DNA from: Saccharomycopsis phalli
Taxonomy: Eukaryota > Ascomycota > Saccharomycetes > Ascoideales > Saccharomycopsidaceae
Length of the DNA: 64,000 nt
Direction of reading: 5' to 3'
Assembly (NCBI GenBank): GCA_020342235.1
Contig: CP073219.1
Coordinates: forward strand, 954,028 to 1,018,027
Shown: positions 45,450 through 55,383 of the stretch, piece after piece
How the letters are laid out: each line of letters opens with the position of its first letter
Position numbering within the stretch: position 1 is the first letter of the stretch
Translations under genes and position numbers: made by a program
Notes under the pieces: model-generated
The model's input: only the letters and a program-made list of their open reading frames with translations
Told to the model about the DNA's origin: nothing
The model's database searches: none

Positions 45450-45508
45450 TGTGTCGACAAAAACCACACTCTAGGATAATTTATATATATACCGTGTTTC
45501 AGATTCAC

Positions 45509-45536
45509 TTACCCGGTCTGCGTGTGCGTCACGTGA
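45509..45536. promoter_or_regulatory. TTACCCGG and TCACGTGA(CGTC) in the GPI-protein/GPI15 divergent promoter
   Basis: A Reb1-type octamer (45509-45516) and a TCACGTGA (45529-45536, overlapping ACGTCA-like TGACGTC) lie in the 132 bases between the two start codons. Confidence 0.55.
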
Positions 45537-45581
45537 CGTCTGCCCTGGAAAACGTCTACATTTGTCCGCATAGTGGAGCTC

Positions 45582-46175
45582 ATGGCAGGCTCAAAGCAGT
45601 ATATTCTCACTGAATGGCCGAGAAATGACACGATAAGCAACACCAAAAAGTATAGAATCACCCGAAAAACCCCTGTGCCGGTGCTGATCAAGCTCATTGT
45701 GTCGGTAGTGCTAGTATCCCTGGCGGTGTTTTTGGTGCCCAAGTATTGGCAAAGTGCCATGAGCAGTCCGTGGAGGGTAATAGCGTGTGGGTTGGGGCTA
45801 GTGGTTACGAACGAGATTCTACGGGCGGTGTACCAGACTGATTTGGAGGAGTCAATCATGCTTCTCAAGAACATTGGCATTGAAATGTCGTCAGCGAGAC
45901 CAGGCCGGTTGTTCTTCATGGGCAATGTCACCGAGGAGATATTTGTGCCGATTAGCGACGTGGTGGACATAATCATCCACGAGGGATTTGTCGGGTTGGA
46001 GGTGATATTCTACATGGCGATAATCAGGCGGGACGCCAACGAGTTGATTCTTGTGTTTGAGAATTTGCTTCCACGACGCCCCCAGTTGGAATATGTCTTG
46101 AAAGGAGCAAGACGGGTGCTCTTTTCCGGGCGCCAGGATAATAAATTGGCGATCCCCGGCATCGAGACAGACTGA
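45582..46175 (+). CDS. GPI15: GPI-GlcNAc transferase subunit (PIG-H)
   Basis: ER-membrane subunit of the complex that makes GlcNAc-PI, the first step of GPI-anchor synthesis. 197 residues (yeast 229). Two hydrophobic segments (about 30-50 and 60-75) are followed by the PIG-H domain: E-E-S-I-M-L-L-K-N-I-G-I-E-M, F-V-P-I-S-D-V-V-D-I-I-I-H-E-G-F, and the C-terminal Y-M-A-I-I. The spacing of the I-x-D-x-x-I-x-E motif is characteristic. The frame runs upstream to a GTG at 45573; ATG 45582 is the first. Neighbour CBF5 begins 105 bases downstream, same direction. Confidence 0.85.
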   Translation: MAGSKQYILTEWPRNDTISNTKKYRITRKTPVPVLIKLIVSVVLVSLAVFLVPKYWQSAMSSPWRVIACGLGLVVTNEILRAVYQTDLEESIMLLKNIGIEMSSARPGRLFFMGNVTEEIFVPISDVVDIIIHEGFVGLEVIFYMAIIRRDANELILVFENLLPRRPQLEYVLKGARRVLFSGRQDNKLAIPGIETD

Positions 46176-46280
46176 TTTGTAGAGTAATATTCGTGATCCA
46201 GACCTCTGTAGTGGTTATGAGCGTGTGCGGACAAAATTTTCTTCCGTGCTGAAAAATTTCCAGTGTCTTTGCATTGCACC

Positions 46281-47681
46281 ATGAGTGATTATATGATAAA
46301 GCCAGAAACCGTGGCGCCGTCGAACGATACCTCTGACTGGCCGCTCCTCTTGAAGAACTATGACCAGTTGTTGGTGAGAACCGGCCACTACACGCCAATT
46401 CCCTCCGGAAGCTCCCCATTGAAGCGGGACATAAAGAGCTATGTTTCCTCTGGTGTGATCAACTTGGACAAGCCATCGAACCCTTCTTCGCACGAGGTTG
46501 TCGCCTGGATCAAGCGGATCTTGCGCTGCGACAAGACCGGCCATTCGGGTACCTTGGATCCAAAGGTCACCGGCTGTCTTATCGTGTGTGTCGACCGGGC
46601 CACCAGACTCGTCAAGTCGCAGCAAGGTGCGGGGAAAGAGTATGTGTGTATTGTGAGATTGCACGACGCCTTGAAGGACGAAAAGGACTTGGGCAAGTCG
46701 TTGGAGCAGTTGACTGGCGCCTTGTTCCAGAGACCTCCGTTAATATCTGCGGTCAAGCGGCAGTTGCGGGTCCGCACAATCTACGACTCGAAGCTCATTG
46801 AGTTTGACAACAAGCGCAACTTGGGTGTCTTCTGGGCTTCCTGTGAGGCTGGAACATATATGCGAACGTTGTGTGTCCACTTGGGGATGCTTTTGGGCGT
46901 CGGTGGTCACATGCAAGAGTTGCGAAGAGTCAGATCCGGAGCTTTGGACGAGACCGACAACTTGGTGACTCTCCATGATATTTTGGACGCACAATACATG
47001 TACGACAACAACAGAGACGAGTCGTACTTGAGACGCGTTATCCAGCCTTTGGAGACGTTGCTTGTTGGTTACAAGAGAATGGTGGTGAAGGACTCGGCCG
47101 TCAACTCGGTGTGCTATGGTGCCAAGCTCATGATCCCAGGGTTGTTGCGATACGAAAAGGGCATTGAGTTGTACGATGAGGTGGTCTTGATCACCACCAA
47201 GGGCGAGGCCATTGCCATTGGCATTGCCCAGATGTCGTCAGTGGACTTGGCTACTTGTGACCACGGAAACGTGGCCAAGGTCAAGCGTTGTATAATGGAA
47301 CGGGACACATATCCACGCAAGTGGGGTCTTGGTCCAGTGGCGCAAAAGAAGAAGCAGTTGAAGGCCTCTGGCCAGTTGGACAAGTTTGGTAGAGTCAACG
47401 AAAACACTCCAGACTCATGGAAGAAGGAGTACGTCGACCACGAGAACACCGAGCCAGTGGCTCCAAAGCCGCTTGTCGAGGAGGTGGAACAGAAGGAGGA
47501 ACAAGAGGACTCTGACGACGAACAGGACGAATCCAAGGTGGAAGAGACGCCAAAGAAGGAAAAGAAGGACAAGAAAGAAAAGAAGGACAAGAAGGAAAAG
47601 AAGGATAAAAAGGACAAGAAAGAGAAGAAGAGAAAGGCCGAGGAGGACGGCGAGGGAAAGAAGAAGAAAAGTAAGAAATAG
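46281..47681 (+). CDS. CBF5: Pseudouridine synthase of H/ACA snoRNPs (dyskerin)
   Basis: Catalytic subunit of box H/ACA particles, guiding pseudouridylation of rRNA. 466 residues (yeast 483). The TruB catalytic motif [12 protein letters not shown] places the nucleophile at D93. The upstream conserved block is [19 protein letters not shown]. The PUA domain is C-terminal ([24 protein letters not shown]). The tail is a long K-K-D/K-K-E repeat (about 420-460) as in yeast Cbf5, typical of nucleolar targeting. The frame begins at a GTG (46263); ATG 46281 starts M-S-D-Y. No frame breaks. Confidence 0.98.
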   Translation: MSDYMIKPETVAPSNDTSDWPLLLKNYDQLLVRTGHYTPIPSGSSPLKRDIKSYVSSGVINLDKPSNPSSHEVVAWIKRILRCDKTGHSGTLDPKVTGCLIVCVDRATRLVKSQQGAGKEYVCIVRLHDALKDEKDLGKSLEQLTGALFQRPPLISAVKRQLRVRTIYDSKLIEFDNKRNLGVFWASCEAGTYMRTLCVHLGMLLGVGGHMQELRRVRSGALDETDNLVTLHDILDAQYMYDNNRDESYLRRVIQPLETLLVGYKRMVVKDSAVNSVCYGAKLMIPGLLRYEKGIELYDEVVLITTKGEAIAIGIAQMSSVDLATCDHGNVAKVKRCIMERDTYPRKWGLGPVAQKKKQLKASGQLDKFGRVNENTPDSWKKEYVDHENTEPVAPKPLVEEVEQKEEQEDSDDEQDESKVEETPKKEKKDKKEKKDKKEKKDKKDKKEKKRKAEEDGEGKKKKSKK

Positions 47682-47886
47682 ATAATGTGATATGCGTGAT
47701 ATCAGCCGTGTAGTCCCAGTGTTCGTAACCAGCGAGACCAGATGAACATCTCTACAAGGATTGGAAAAAAAAAGTCTACATTGGTTTATTATTGTACATA
47801 CAAGCAGCACGTTTATGCAGTTCACAAGTTTATCATTACCTTGTTCCGTAATATAGTAGTTGAAAATTAACTGTTCCTCATGAGGT

Positions 47887-48945
47887 CTAAAACTCATTGT
47901 TGATAACCTCCTTCTGCTTGGCCGTCAAGCTCACTGGATAGTTAACTTTGAAAGTGACATCCAAGTTACCCTTTTGCCCAGGCTGCTTGGAGATTGGCAT
48001 ACCCAGTCCCGGGTAGTTGGATACATAGTTTGGGTTGATTGGCGAGGCCCGATCCACGTGGATCGTCTTTCCGTCAAGCAACTTCAATTCCTTCTTAAAG
48101 CCAAGAAGCGACTCCTTGAAGGTCAAGTTGATGGTCGCCTTCAAGTCGTTGCCGTCTCTTGTGAATTGTGGGTGCTTCTTTTCTTCTATCACAAACTGGA
48201 CCGTCTGTCTTCCCTGCGGGGTCCAGTCGCCTTCATTCTTAAAAGTAACCTTGGTACCGGACTTCCAGCCCGCCTTGATAGGAACCTCAATCAACTTCTT
48301 CTCCTGGGTGCCGTTGGCGTTTTTCCGCGTGAGGTTGAGTCTCTTGGTTTTTCCCATGTATAATTCCTCTAAGCTGCATGGCAACTTAATAGTAGCAGTA
48401 GAAGGCTCTGGCGACTCTCGGAAGGAGCTTCCGCCTCCGCCAAAGCCTCCAAATCCTCCAGGAACCGAGCCGTGCATGCCTCCACCTCGGCTGCTTCCTC
48501 CAAATGGACTACCACCAAAGCTTCCAAAATCATCGCCCATGCCACCGCTGCTGAAGAACTGCTCGTACGTCTTGAACGCGTCGTTGGATGAAAATGGCGA
48601 GCCGCCAGAACTGAAGGAGAAGGTAGTTCCTCCTGGTCCGCCAAATCCGCCAAATCCTCCGGCACCAGGACTAGCACCACCAGCGCCGCCAGCACCACCA
48701 AAGCCACCTTGAGGAATTCCTCCGTGACGAGCGGCTTCCAAGCCGTACTGGTCGTACAAATCACGCTTCTCCTTGTCGGACAAGATTTCAAAAGCTTCGG
48801 AAATCTCCTTGAACTTTTCTGTATCACCAGTGGGCTTATCAGGATGGTATTTAAGGGCCATTTTTCTATAGCCCTTTTTTATTTCGGCCTCGGAAGCAGA
48901 GGAACCGATGCCAAGCACGTCATACAATTTTGTATCTTTGACCAT
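47887..48945 (-). CDS. SIS1: Class B J-domain co-chaperone
   Basis: Hsp40 partner of cytosolic Ssa Hsp70, essential in yeast and needed for prion propagation. 352 residues (Sis1 is also 352). The J domain runs 1-70 with H-P-D in [13 protein letters not shown]-rich region follows (about 70-165), including the S-F-G-G-F/G-G motifs. The client-binding CTD I/II barrels contain [25 protein letters not shown], and end without a CaaX box. No zinc finger is present, so it is Sis1 rather than Ydj1. The frame extends to a 48975 ATG with extra residues; M-V-K-D-T-K-L-Y at 48945 is the family start. A strong heat-shock element lies upstream. Confidence 0.96.
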   Translation of the reverse strand: MVKDTKLYDVLGIGSSASEAEIKKGYRKMALKYHPDKPTGDTEKFKEISEAFEILSDKEKRDLYDQYGLEAARHGGIPQGGFGGAGGAGGASPGAGGFGGFGGPGGTTFSFSSGGSPFSSNDAFKTYEQFFSSGGMGDDFGSFGGSPFGGSSRGGGMHGSVPGGFGGFGGGGSSFRESPEPSTATIKLPCSLEELYMGKTKRLNLTRKNANGTQEKKLIEVPIKAGWKSGTKVTFKNEGDWTPQGRQTVQFVIEEKKHPQFTRDGNDLKATINLTFKESLLGFKKELKLLDGKTIHVDRASPINPNYVSNYPGLGMPISKQPGQKGNLDVTFKVNYPVSLTAKQKEVINNEF

Positions 48946-49010
48946 TTTGAAAAGTTGTCGCGCAAGTCTGGGCAAGGGTGGTTTTTTATATAGGGGACGC
49001 GAGGTTTACT

Positions 49011-49034
49011 CGAAAGTTCCAGAAGGTTCCAGAG
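49011..49034. promoter_or_regulatory. Heat-shock element upstream of SIS1
   Basis: Inverted pentamers GAAnnTTCnnGAAnnTTCnnGAg: GAA at 49012, TTC at 49017, GAA at 49022, TTC at 49027, GAg at 49032. Four perfect plus one partial unit, 67-90 bases upstream of the SIS1 ATG. SIS1 is a known Hsf1 target in yeast. Confidence 0.85.
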
Positions 49035-49040
49035 CCCGCC

Positions 49041-49052
49041 TGAGTCACGTGA
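49041..49052. promoter_or_regulatory. TGAGTCACGTGA composite
   Basis: TGAGTCA (bZIP-type) overlaps TCACGTGA (bHLH-type) by three bases, directly next to the HSE. Confidence 0.4.
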
Positions 49053-49239
49053 GTTCAGGTAGACGGAGAGGGTCACAATGGGATCTAGTGGTTGCTGTTA
49101 TATACATTGAGCCATGGTACACGGAAATTGTAGGTGGGAACTGGGTTTTTATTGTTGAGGACCTGGCCATAAGCGTTGGCAATTGTAATTGAGTTATGGG
49201 CAGACTGTGGTTCCTAAGTTGCGTTTGCACTTGGTAGTG

Positions 49240-49590
49240 TCTTTATATTTTTCGCTTGGTAGGCTATATAATATTTTTCACTTGGCAGATCTCTAATCTC
49301 ACACTTGGTAGCTAGCTCTATAATATCTTTCATTTGGTAGCTCTCTAATCACACACTTGGTTGCTAGATCTATAATATTTTTCACTTGGTAGCTCTATAA
49401 TATTTACACTTTGTAGCTCTATAATCTCACACTTTGCAGCTGTCTAATCTCACACTTGGTAGCTTTATAATATTTACACTTGGTAGCTTTATAATATTCG
49501 CACTTGGCACCTCCATGATATTTACTCTTGGCAACTCTCCAATCTCACACTTTGTAGCTCTCTAATATTTACACTTTGCAGCTCTATCTC
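49240..49590 (+). repeat. Degenerate cacttggtagctctataatattta repeat
   Basis: About a dozen units of 22-35 bases. Two endings alternate: ctataatattt-type and ctaatctca-type. A larger unit may thus have been built from the two. Lies in the SIS1/SCP160 divergent region. Confidence 0.85.
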
Positions 49591-49841
49591 ACGACATTGC
49601 CCCATCTCTTGTGCTTGTCATGCCAGGCTGTTAAGATCATGCACGTTGATGCCACTATGGGGATTGCCTATTAAAGCTGAAAAATCTTCAGCACACTCCC
49701 CTTGCGCATCAGACAAAAGTTTGTTTGAGAATCTAAATATAGATTGCAACACATTAGTTATCCTCCAGTACATTGACACAGTTTGTGTGCTTTATTCCCG
49801 CTTCCTTCTGGCTTCCCTGATTCGGACTTTGTGATTTAACC

Positions 49842-52800
49842 ATGGCGACTCCTGCTGAAAAATTGGCTGCCATCCATGCGATTGGCGACGAAACTGGCGA
49901 TGATTTCTCTGCTGGTGACTTATCTGCTGACGAGTTATCTGCTGCTCCCAAGAAAACTGCGTCCATCAACGACGAAAAGGCGTTTCCTGCGCTTGGATCC
50001 GGCAACGGCGTCGTGAGCGCTGGGCCTTCGGCCTGGGGCCCAAAGACACTGGTGGCTATGCGGTCGAAGGCGATTCAAGAAGCGTTTTCACTTGACTTTG
50101 ACTCGCAGTTGAACATCAACAAGAGCGAGTTTGCCGGGCTTTTGGCCAAGTTGAAAAAGTCCACCAACTGCTCGATTGAGTGCACCTCATCGCAACAGAC
50201 CCGCAAGCGGACGTTTTTGCTTACGGGTGAGCCGTCGGCGATCTCCAAGGCCAAGAAGGAGATCATTCGCAAGCTCACAAAGCCGGTGACCATCTCGTTT
50301 GCTGTGCCTAGTGCGTCGCGGTCTGCGATCATTGGACCGGGCGGACGTAACTTGAAGCCGATTTTGGAGGCCCACGGCGTCAAAGTCGACATCTCCAAGA
50401 GCGACAACAAGGCCTCCGACGACGACTTTGAGGACACCACCACCGTCACCATCCAGGGCGATATCCAAGGCTCCAACGAGGCCAAGGCCGCGATCTTGGC
50501 GATTGTCAACCAGCACAGCAAAACCGTCACTGCTGGCGTCGCGGTTCCGGAGTCAGTCAAGCCCTTCATCAAGGGCGCGCTTGCGTCCGCCGGACTCGAC
50601 TTGGCCGGAGTCGAGATCGACGTGTTGAGCGAGAAAGTCGCGCTCACCGGGGCTCGGGAAAAGGTGGTGGACCTCCGGGGACAGGTCAAGAGCTTTGCCG
50701 AGTCGCTTGAGGGCCGTATTGGCGTCAAAGAGCAGACCGTGCCAAAGAAGTTCCACCGATTTATTGACGTGGCCGGTATTAAGAACACCTTGAACGTGGT
50801 GGTTGAGGTTCCGGCCGAGGACGATGCGTCCAGCACCATCAAGTTCATTGGAGAGCGAAACAAGCTTCAGGACGCAGTCAACTTGGCCAAGACATCGTCC
50901 ACCAAGCGCGACATCGAGTCGTTGAACATTGCCCGAGCCCACAACAGCGACGCAGTCCACGCTACCCACTTGGCAATCTACTTCAAGTACACCAAGAAGT
51001 TGGATGCCATTGGCAAGAGCCACGGCATCGACATCATCCCACCAAGCTACCGCGCGTTGCTCAAGGGGAACCTCCAGGAGGTGTCGATTGACTTTGTCTA
51101 CGACAGTGGCAAGTCCAGTGATGCCAAGGCTGCGCGGAAGAGCGTGATCGAGTTGGTCAACACCTTGCCGCAGACCAGCGTGAAACTCATTGCCGACATC
51201 GACGGGTTCTTTGCCGAACAGGCCAAACAAGATACCGTAGCTTTGTCCCATGACTTGGGGGTTTCGGTGATTGCCCTTGGCAACTTGACCGACAGCGCCC
51301 ACAACGGGGTCTTGCTCATTGCCGACAGCGACTCCGACGACGACTTTGGGCCGACCCAGCTGGAAATCGACAGCAAGTTTGCCCAGATCGATCTGGCCTT
51401 GGACAATGTCCGCGCTCTTGGCAAGAACGTGGTCTCCGAGACTGTCGAGGTCGACGCCAAGGAACAGGACCACGTCGCTGGACCTGGTGGATCGACGCTT
51501 CGGTCGTTGAAGGGCGCCGCCAAGGCTCGTTTGGAAATCAGTTTGCACACTCCTTCCAGCAACGACATCACCATCAGGGGCTTGAAGCAAGAAGTCGCCA
51601 AGACCATTGCCGACATCAAGCAGATCTTGCAAGATGCAAAGGACTATGCCGCGGCATCAGGCTACGTCACCACTTTGGAGTATCCAAGGGCCGTGCTCTC
51701 GAGATTGATTGGTAAGAGCGGCTCATATGTTAGTGGCCTTAGAGAGGAGTATGGTGTCAGCATCGACATGGCCAAGGAAGAGGATGGCAAGCCGACGGTA
51801 TTGATCACCATCACCGGTATCAAGAGAAACGCCGACGAGGCCAAGGCCAAGATCATTGCCCTTGGAAAGAAGTGGGCCGATGAAACCACCGAGATCCTCA
51901 AGGTGCCACCTCAGTACCACCGTCGCTTGATTGGTGCCAAGGGCACATATGTCATTCGCTTGCAAGACAAGTATAACGTGTCCATTCGCTTTCCAAAGGA
52001 GGGCGACGCCAAGAACAGCGACGTCGTGATTCGCGGCTCGTCCAAGGGTGTTAAAAAGGCCCACGACGAGTTGAAGGAACTCTTGAACTACGAGATCGAA
52101 AACGGCCACAAGTCGCTAATCGAGGTCCCTGCCGCTGCGCTTTCCCACATCATTGGCAAGAGCGGCTCCCATGTGACTTCCTTGCGTGATGAATACGGCG
52201 TCGAAATCGAGTTCCACGAGAACCAAGACAAGTGCCAAGTGGAGATCATTGGATCCAAGACAAACATCAAGGAGGTTGAAAAGAAAATCAAGGAAATTGT
52301 CACCGAGATTGAAAATACCGTCACCGAGGAAATTGAGGTCGATCCAAAGCACTACCGCGCGATCTTGGGTCCTGGCGGAAGCAGAGTCAAGGAGATCCTT
52401 GCCAAGGCCAAGGTTCCTGACGATGTCGGGTCTCGTAACAAGCTTTTGAGCATCCCAGACAAAAACAGCTCCAGCCATACTATCAGCTCCTCTGGATTCA
52501 AAAACTACGTCGAGCTGATCATCAGCCAGATCAAAGAGATTGTCGCTCAAGAAGAAAAGACCATCGAGGAGGAGATCAAGGTTGCCCAAGAGAAGCACGG
52601 CTTGCTCATTGGACCAGGAGGGTCTACCAGAAGAAGCCTTGAGGAAGAATTTGGCGTCAGAGTGCAGATTCCAAAGGCCTCCTTGAAATCTGATGTCATC
52701 CAGGTCAGAGGTTTGCCTGAAAACGTCGCCAGCGCCAAGGAAAAGATTGAAAAACTCACTGCTGACAACTGGGCTGCTTTGGTCGAGGTCTCGCGAAGCT

Positions 52801-53309
52801 TACACGGAATGTTGGCTTCCTCGGGCTCTTTGTTTGCCAAGCTCAGAAGCGACTTTGGTGTCAAGGTTGAGCATGGCAACTTGTCCAGAGAGGCCTCCAG
52901 ATTGTCCTCAGCCAAACCAAAGATTCCTGCAGATGCAAATGCAACTGAAGGAGAAGATTCCAAATGGACTGTGGTTGAGGACTCTGCTAGTTCTGATGAG
53001 GGCAAGATAATCCCTTGGAGATTGATTGGTAAGCCAGAAAATGCTGCCAAGGCCGAGGAATACATCAAGCAGCAGTTGAAGGCTATCCAGGAATTTAATA
53101 CCACCGGGTACTTGTACTTGAAGGACCGTTCCTTGTTTAGAAAGATTATTGGTCTGAAGGGTTCTACTATTGAGAAATTGAGATCAAAGACCAACACGCA
53201 AGTCACCATTCCTCAGGCCAGCGCCGAATCCAGCAACGTGATTGTGATCAAGGGTACGCAAGAAAACGTCGAGAAGGCCAAGGACCAGATTTTGGAGTTG
53301 ATTAAATAG
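49842..53309 (+). CDS. SCP160: Multi-KH RNA-binding protein (vigilin family)
   Basis: Polysome- and ER-associated protein with many KH modules. 1155 residues (yeast 1222). About eight KH domains retain a recognisable G-x-x-G loop: I-G-P-G-G-R-N-L-K (about 165), A-G-P-G-G-S-T (about 545), I-G-K-S-G-S-Y-V (about 625), I-G-A-K-G-T-Y-V (about 700), I-G-K-S-G-S-H-V (about 770), L-G-P-G-G-S-R-V (about 845), I-G-P-G-G-S-T-R-R (about 925), I-G-L-K-G-S-T (about 1105). Other modules lack the motif, as in the vigilin family. The start ATG has an accATGg context. There are no introns or breaks. Confidence 0.95.
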   Translation: MATPAEKLAAIHAIGDETGDDFSAGDLSADELSAAPKKTASINDEKAFPALGSGNGVVSAGPSAWGPKTLVAMRSKAIQEAFSLDFDSQLNINKSEFAGLLAKLKKSTNCSIECTSSQQTRKRTFLLTGEPSAISKAKKEIIRKLTKPVTISFAVPSASRSAIIGPGGRNLKPILEAHGVKVDISKSDNKASDDDFEDTTTVTIQGDIQGSNEAKAAILAIVNQHSKTVTAGVAVPESVKPFIKGALASAGLDLAGVEIDVLSEKVALTGAREKVVDLRGQVKSFAESLEGRIGVKEQTVPKKFHRFIDVAGIKNTLNVVVEVPAEDDASSTIKFIGERNKLQDAVNLAKTSSTKRDIESLNIARAHNSDAVHATHLAIYFKYTKKLDAIGKSHGIDIIPPSYRALLKGNLQEVSIDFVYDSGKSSDAKAARKSVIELVNTLPQTSVKLIADIDGFFAEQAKQDTVALSHDLGVSVIALGNLTDSAHNGVLLIADSDSDDDFGPTQLEIDSKFAQIDLALDNVRALGKNVVSETVEVDAKEQDHVAGPGGSTLRSLKGAAKARLEISLHTPSSNDITIRGLKQEVAKTIADIKQILQDAKDYAAASGYVTTLEYPRAVLSRLIGKSGSYVSGLREEYGVSIDMAKEEDGKPTVLITITGIKRNADEAKAKIIALGKKWADETTEILKVPPQYHRRLIGAKGTYVIRLQDKYNVSIRFPKEGDAKNSDVVIRGSSKGVKKAHDELKELLNYEIENGHKSLIEVPAAALSHIIGKSGSHVTSLRDEYGVEIEFHENQDKCQVEIIGSKTNIKEVEKKIKEIVTEIENTVTEEIEVDPKHYRAILGPGGSRVKEILAKAKVPDDVGSRNKLLSIPDKNSSSHTISSSGFKNYVELIISQIKEIVAQEEKTIEEEIKVAQEKHGLLIGPGGSTRRSLEEEFGVRVQIPKASLKSDVIQVRGLPENVASAKEKIEKLTADNWAALVEVSRSLHGMLASSGSLFAKLRSDFGVKVEHGNLSREASRLSSAKPKIPADANATEGEDSKWTVVEDSASSDEGKIIPWRLIGKPENAAKAEEYIKQQLKAIQEFNTTGYLYLKDRSLFRKIIGLKGSTIEKLRSKTNTQVTIPQASAESSNVIVIKGTQENVEKAKDQILELIK

Positions 53310-55383
53310 ATGACTAAAGTTCGGAAATTTATATGCATTAAGAAAACAGTTTTATCATTCTGTAGGGCACTTAGACTAGTAGATTCAATCAACTTAGCCA
53401 GTGTATATTGTGCGTATTCTTTTTTCCTAACAGATTGTCGCAACTTTACTTCACAACTTTATTATCACAACTTCTTTATTATTACAACTTCACACTTCAA
53501 AAAAACTTCCATTTCAACCCCTAAAACATGTCTTTTGGCGGTCTCTTGTCTACAAGCTACTTGTTTAGCCAGTCCATTCCATTCTACCAAGAGAACAAGT
53601 CTCCTTTTTCAAGTGTAAAGAGTCTGCCTTTTAGAATAGTCAAGCAAGTATATCCAAACTATATTATCAGCTCGTAGCTTAGTTACTATATTATCAACAC
53701 GTAGCTTAATTACTATATCATACAAGTAAACATGTCGTAATTACAGGACTCTGGCAACCGGTTCACATCGAGACATGAGACACTCACACATGCATATTCA
53801 CTACTTATTATATTCGTAAAACCAACAGAGCAATCATTAAGTATAAGAGGCTAAATAGTCCACCTACAAAGTAAGAGCATTTTTATATGCCGTTACGCGT
53901 TATTATATCTTAAAATCAATTACTCGGGTTTAAAAGAACCACAAAATACACAGTTGCACGTTTTTAAAACAAGTCTTCTTCCATACCTAATCATATGAGT
54001 GATACATTGGGAACATGGTATAGACCGAAAAACATTCATGGTGCTCATCATGAATTGGATAAAGATTCTCTTTTACCAATGCTGCTTTGATATAAACACG
54101 CGATGCGGGAACTAGCGTCTCTAACCAGACTTCCACCACGGGAGAATCATTGGCGATATGTCAATGAAAGCAATTTGAGCAATCTTTGACAATTTGCAGC
54201 ATTAAACATTTGATTAAAGGTAATGATCTGACTTGTCAAATCATGTTCGCATTGTTTCTCAATGTTTTGATACCGAGACGGCATATCATATGTTGGATTT
54301 GCCAAAATCAACCTACAAAATATTGTATAATTGAAGCTAATAATTGGAAGATTCAGAGTTTGAAGCTACCATGACCTATATTACCGATTTAATCGAGTCT
54401 CGAATTGCAAGAATTCTCAAACCGACAGGATCCTACCATTACTAAAGTATCAACTAGTGAATTACAGGCTGATTTTTCACAAAACCTAAAGAGTTTACAG
54501 TTACTGACAAACCTTGGGTAGATAAGTTGATTAAACACGGAATGACCATCGCTAGTTAGGTGATGGGTACACAATTTATGTTCAGATAATCCGTTGGTTG
54601 GAGAGTCCTTGTATCTTTTTTGCTATGTTTTGATTGGGTGAACAGACTTCATTATTAACAGATTAAGATCTATATTACACGCGTGTGTATCAACGGTATC
54701 CTTGTTCAAGTAACGACTCGAAAATTAGAATCAATGGTAAAGACACTATAACCAAACAACAAAGACAGGCATTGATCAATCAGGAAAAGTGCCCCTAAAA
54801 TTAGTGGGGTATGCTTGTACAAAAGAGTGGCTTATGACACTGGCACGAGTAACATTCAAATTACGGTGGATTGAGTGGCTTATGTTCCCTATGAAAAGTT
54901 TTGGAGCGTTTCTTCCCGTTGAATGATTCACGCTACTGGATTGTGGTATTCACCAGTTGTAATGTCTACTATAGCAAACATTACTTTATCCAAAGAGAAA
55001 TTGATGTTGTAATAACCAGACTCGGACAAACGGCTCCCGTCTGAATGTGTTGTTCAGGCATAAGTAAACAGCACATATGCAGAGATCAGGCTAGATCCAA
55101 GTTACATGTCAAGATATCTTAATATTTAATCATCCAAGTCTAAAGATATAGTAAAATACATTGATCTATAACATATACCTTTGAAATATGCCTTTTTCTT
55201 ATCTTAACCACGCAAGTGATTTATCAAAATCACAACATTTCCTTGTTGGGAATCCACGTTATCTTCGTGCAGCGGAGAGCCATCACCGACGGAAAGCGAT
55301 GCCCGCACGCAAAATGCATTATAAAATGTGCCTAATGAATTGAAATATACAAAAAAAAACACATACAATCAGAGAAATTCAAA
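53310..55383. other. 2-kb spacer with decayed coding-like DNA
   Basis: Holds the SCP160 3' end, a 28-bp direct repeat near 53641-53705 (tagctta-ttactatattatca), coding-like relics (53995-55020, annotated separately) and the aminotransferase promoter. No intact gene. Confidence 0.6.
53995..55020 (+). pseudogene. Possible decayed gene of unknown origin
   Basis: A short ATG frame (53995-54090, 31 codons, M-S-D-T-L-G-T-W-Y-R-P-K) stops abruptly. Further on the + strand, protein-like stretches separated by stops share the frame of S-D-L-S-N-H-V-R-I-V-S-Q-C-F-D-T-E-T-A-Y (about 54225), L-E-D-S-E-F-E-A-T-M-T-Y-I-T-D (about 54341) and F-T-V-T-D-K-P-W-V-D-K-L-I-K (about 54495). Later A-P-K-I-S-G-V-C-L-Y-K-R-V (about 54790) and V-V-M-S-T-I-A-N-I-T-L-S-K-E-K-L (about 54955) look coding in another frame. 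I cannot name a family. Composition alone could produce some of this; treat as tentative. Confidence 0.3.

Larger units (their letters stand above)
48946..49841. other. Divergent promoter SIS1 / SCP160
   Basis: About 900 bases. The SIS1-proximal end holds a TATATA box, the HSE and an E-box. The centre is a degenerate tandem repeat (49240-49590). The SCP160-proximal 250 bases show no further motif. Confidence 0.7.

Noticed and set aside
54186-54374. 62-codon plus-strand frame in the SCP160 downstream spacer
   Set aside because: Overlaps the decayed region in a different frame from the most protein-like stretches; low-quality composition.
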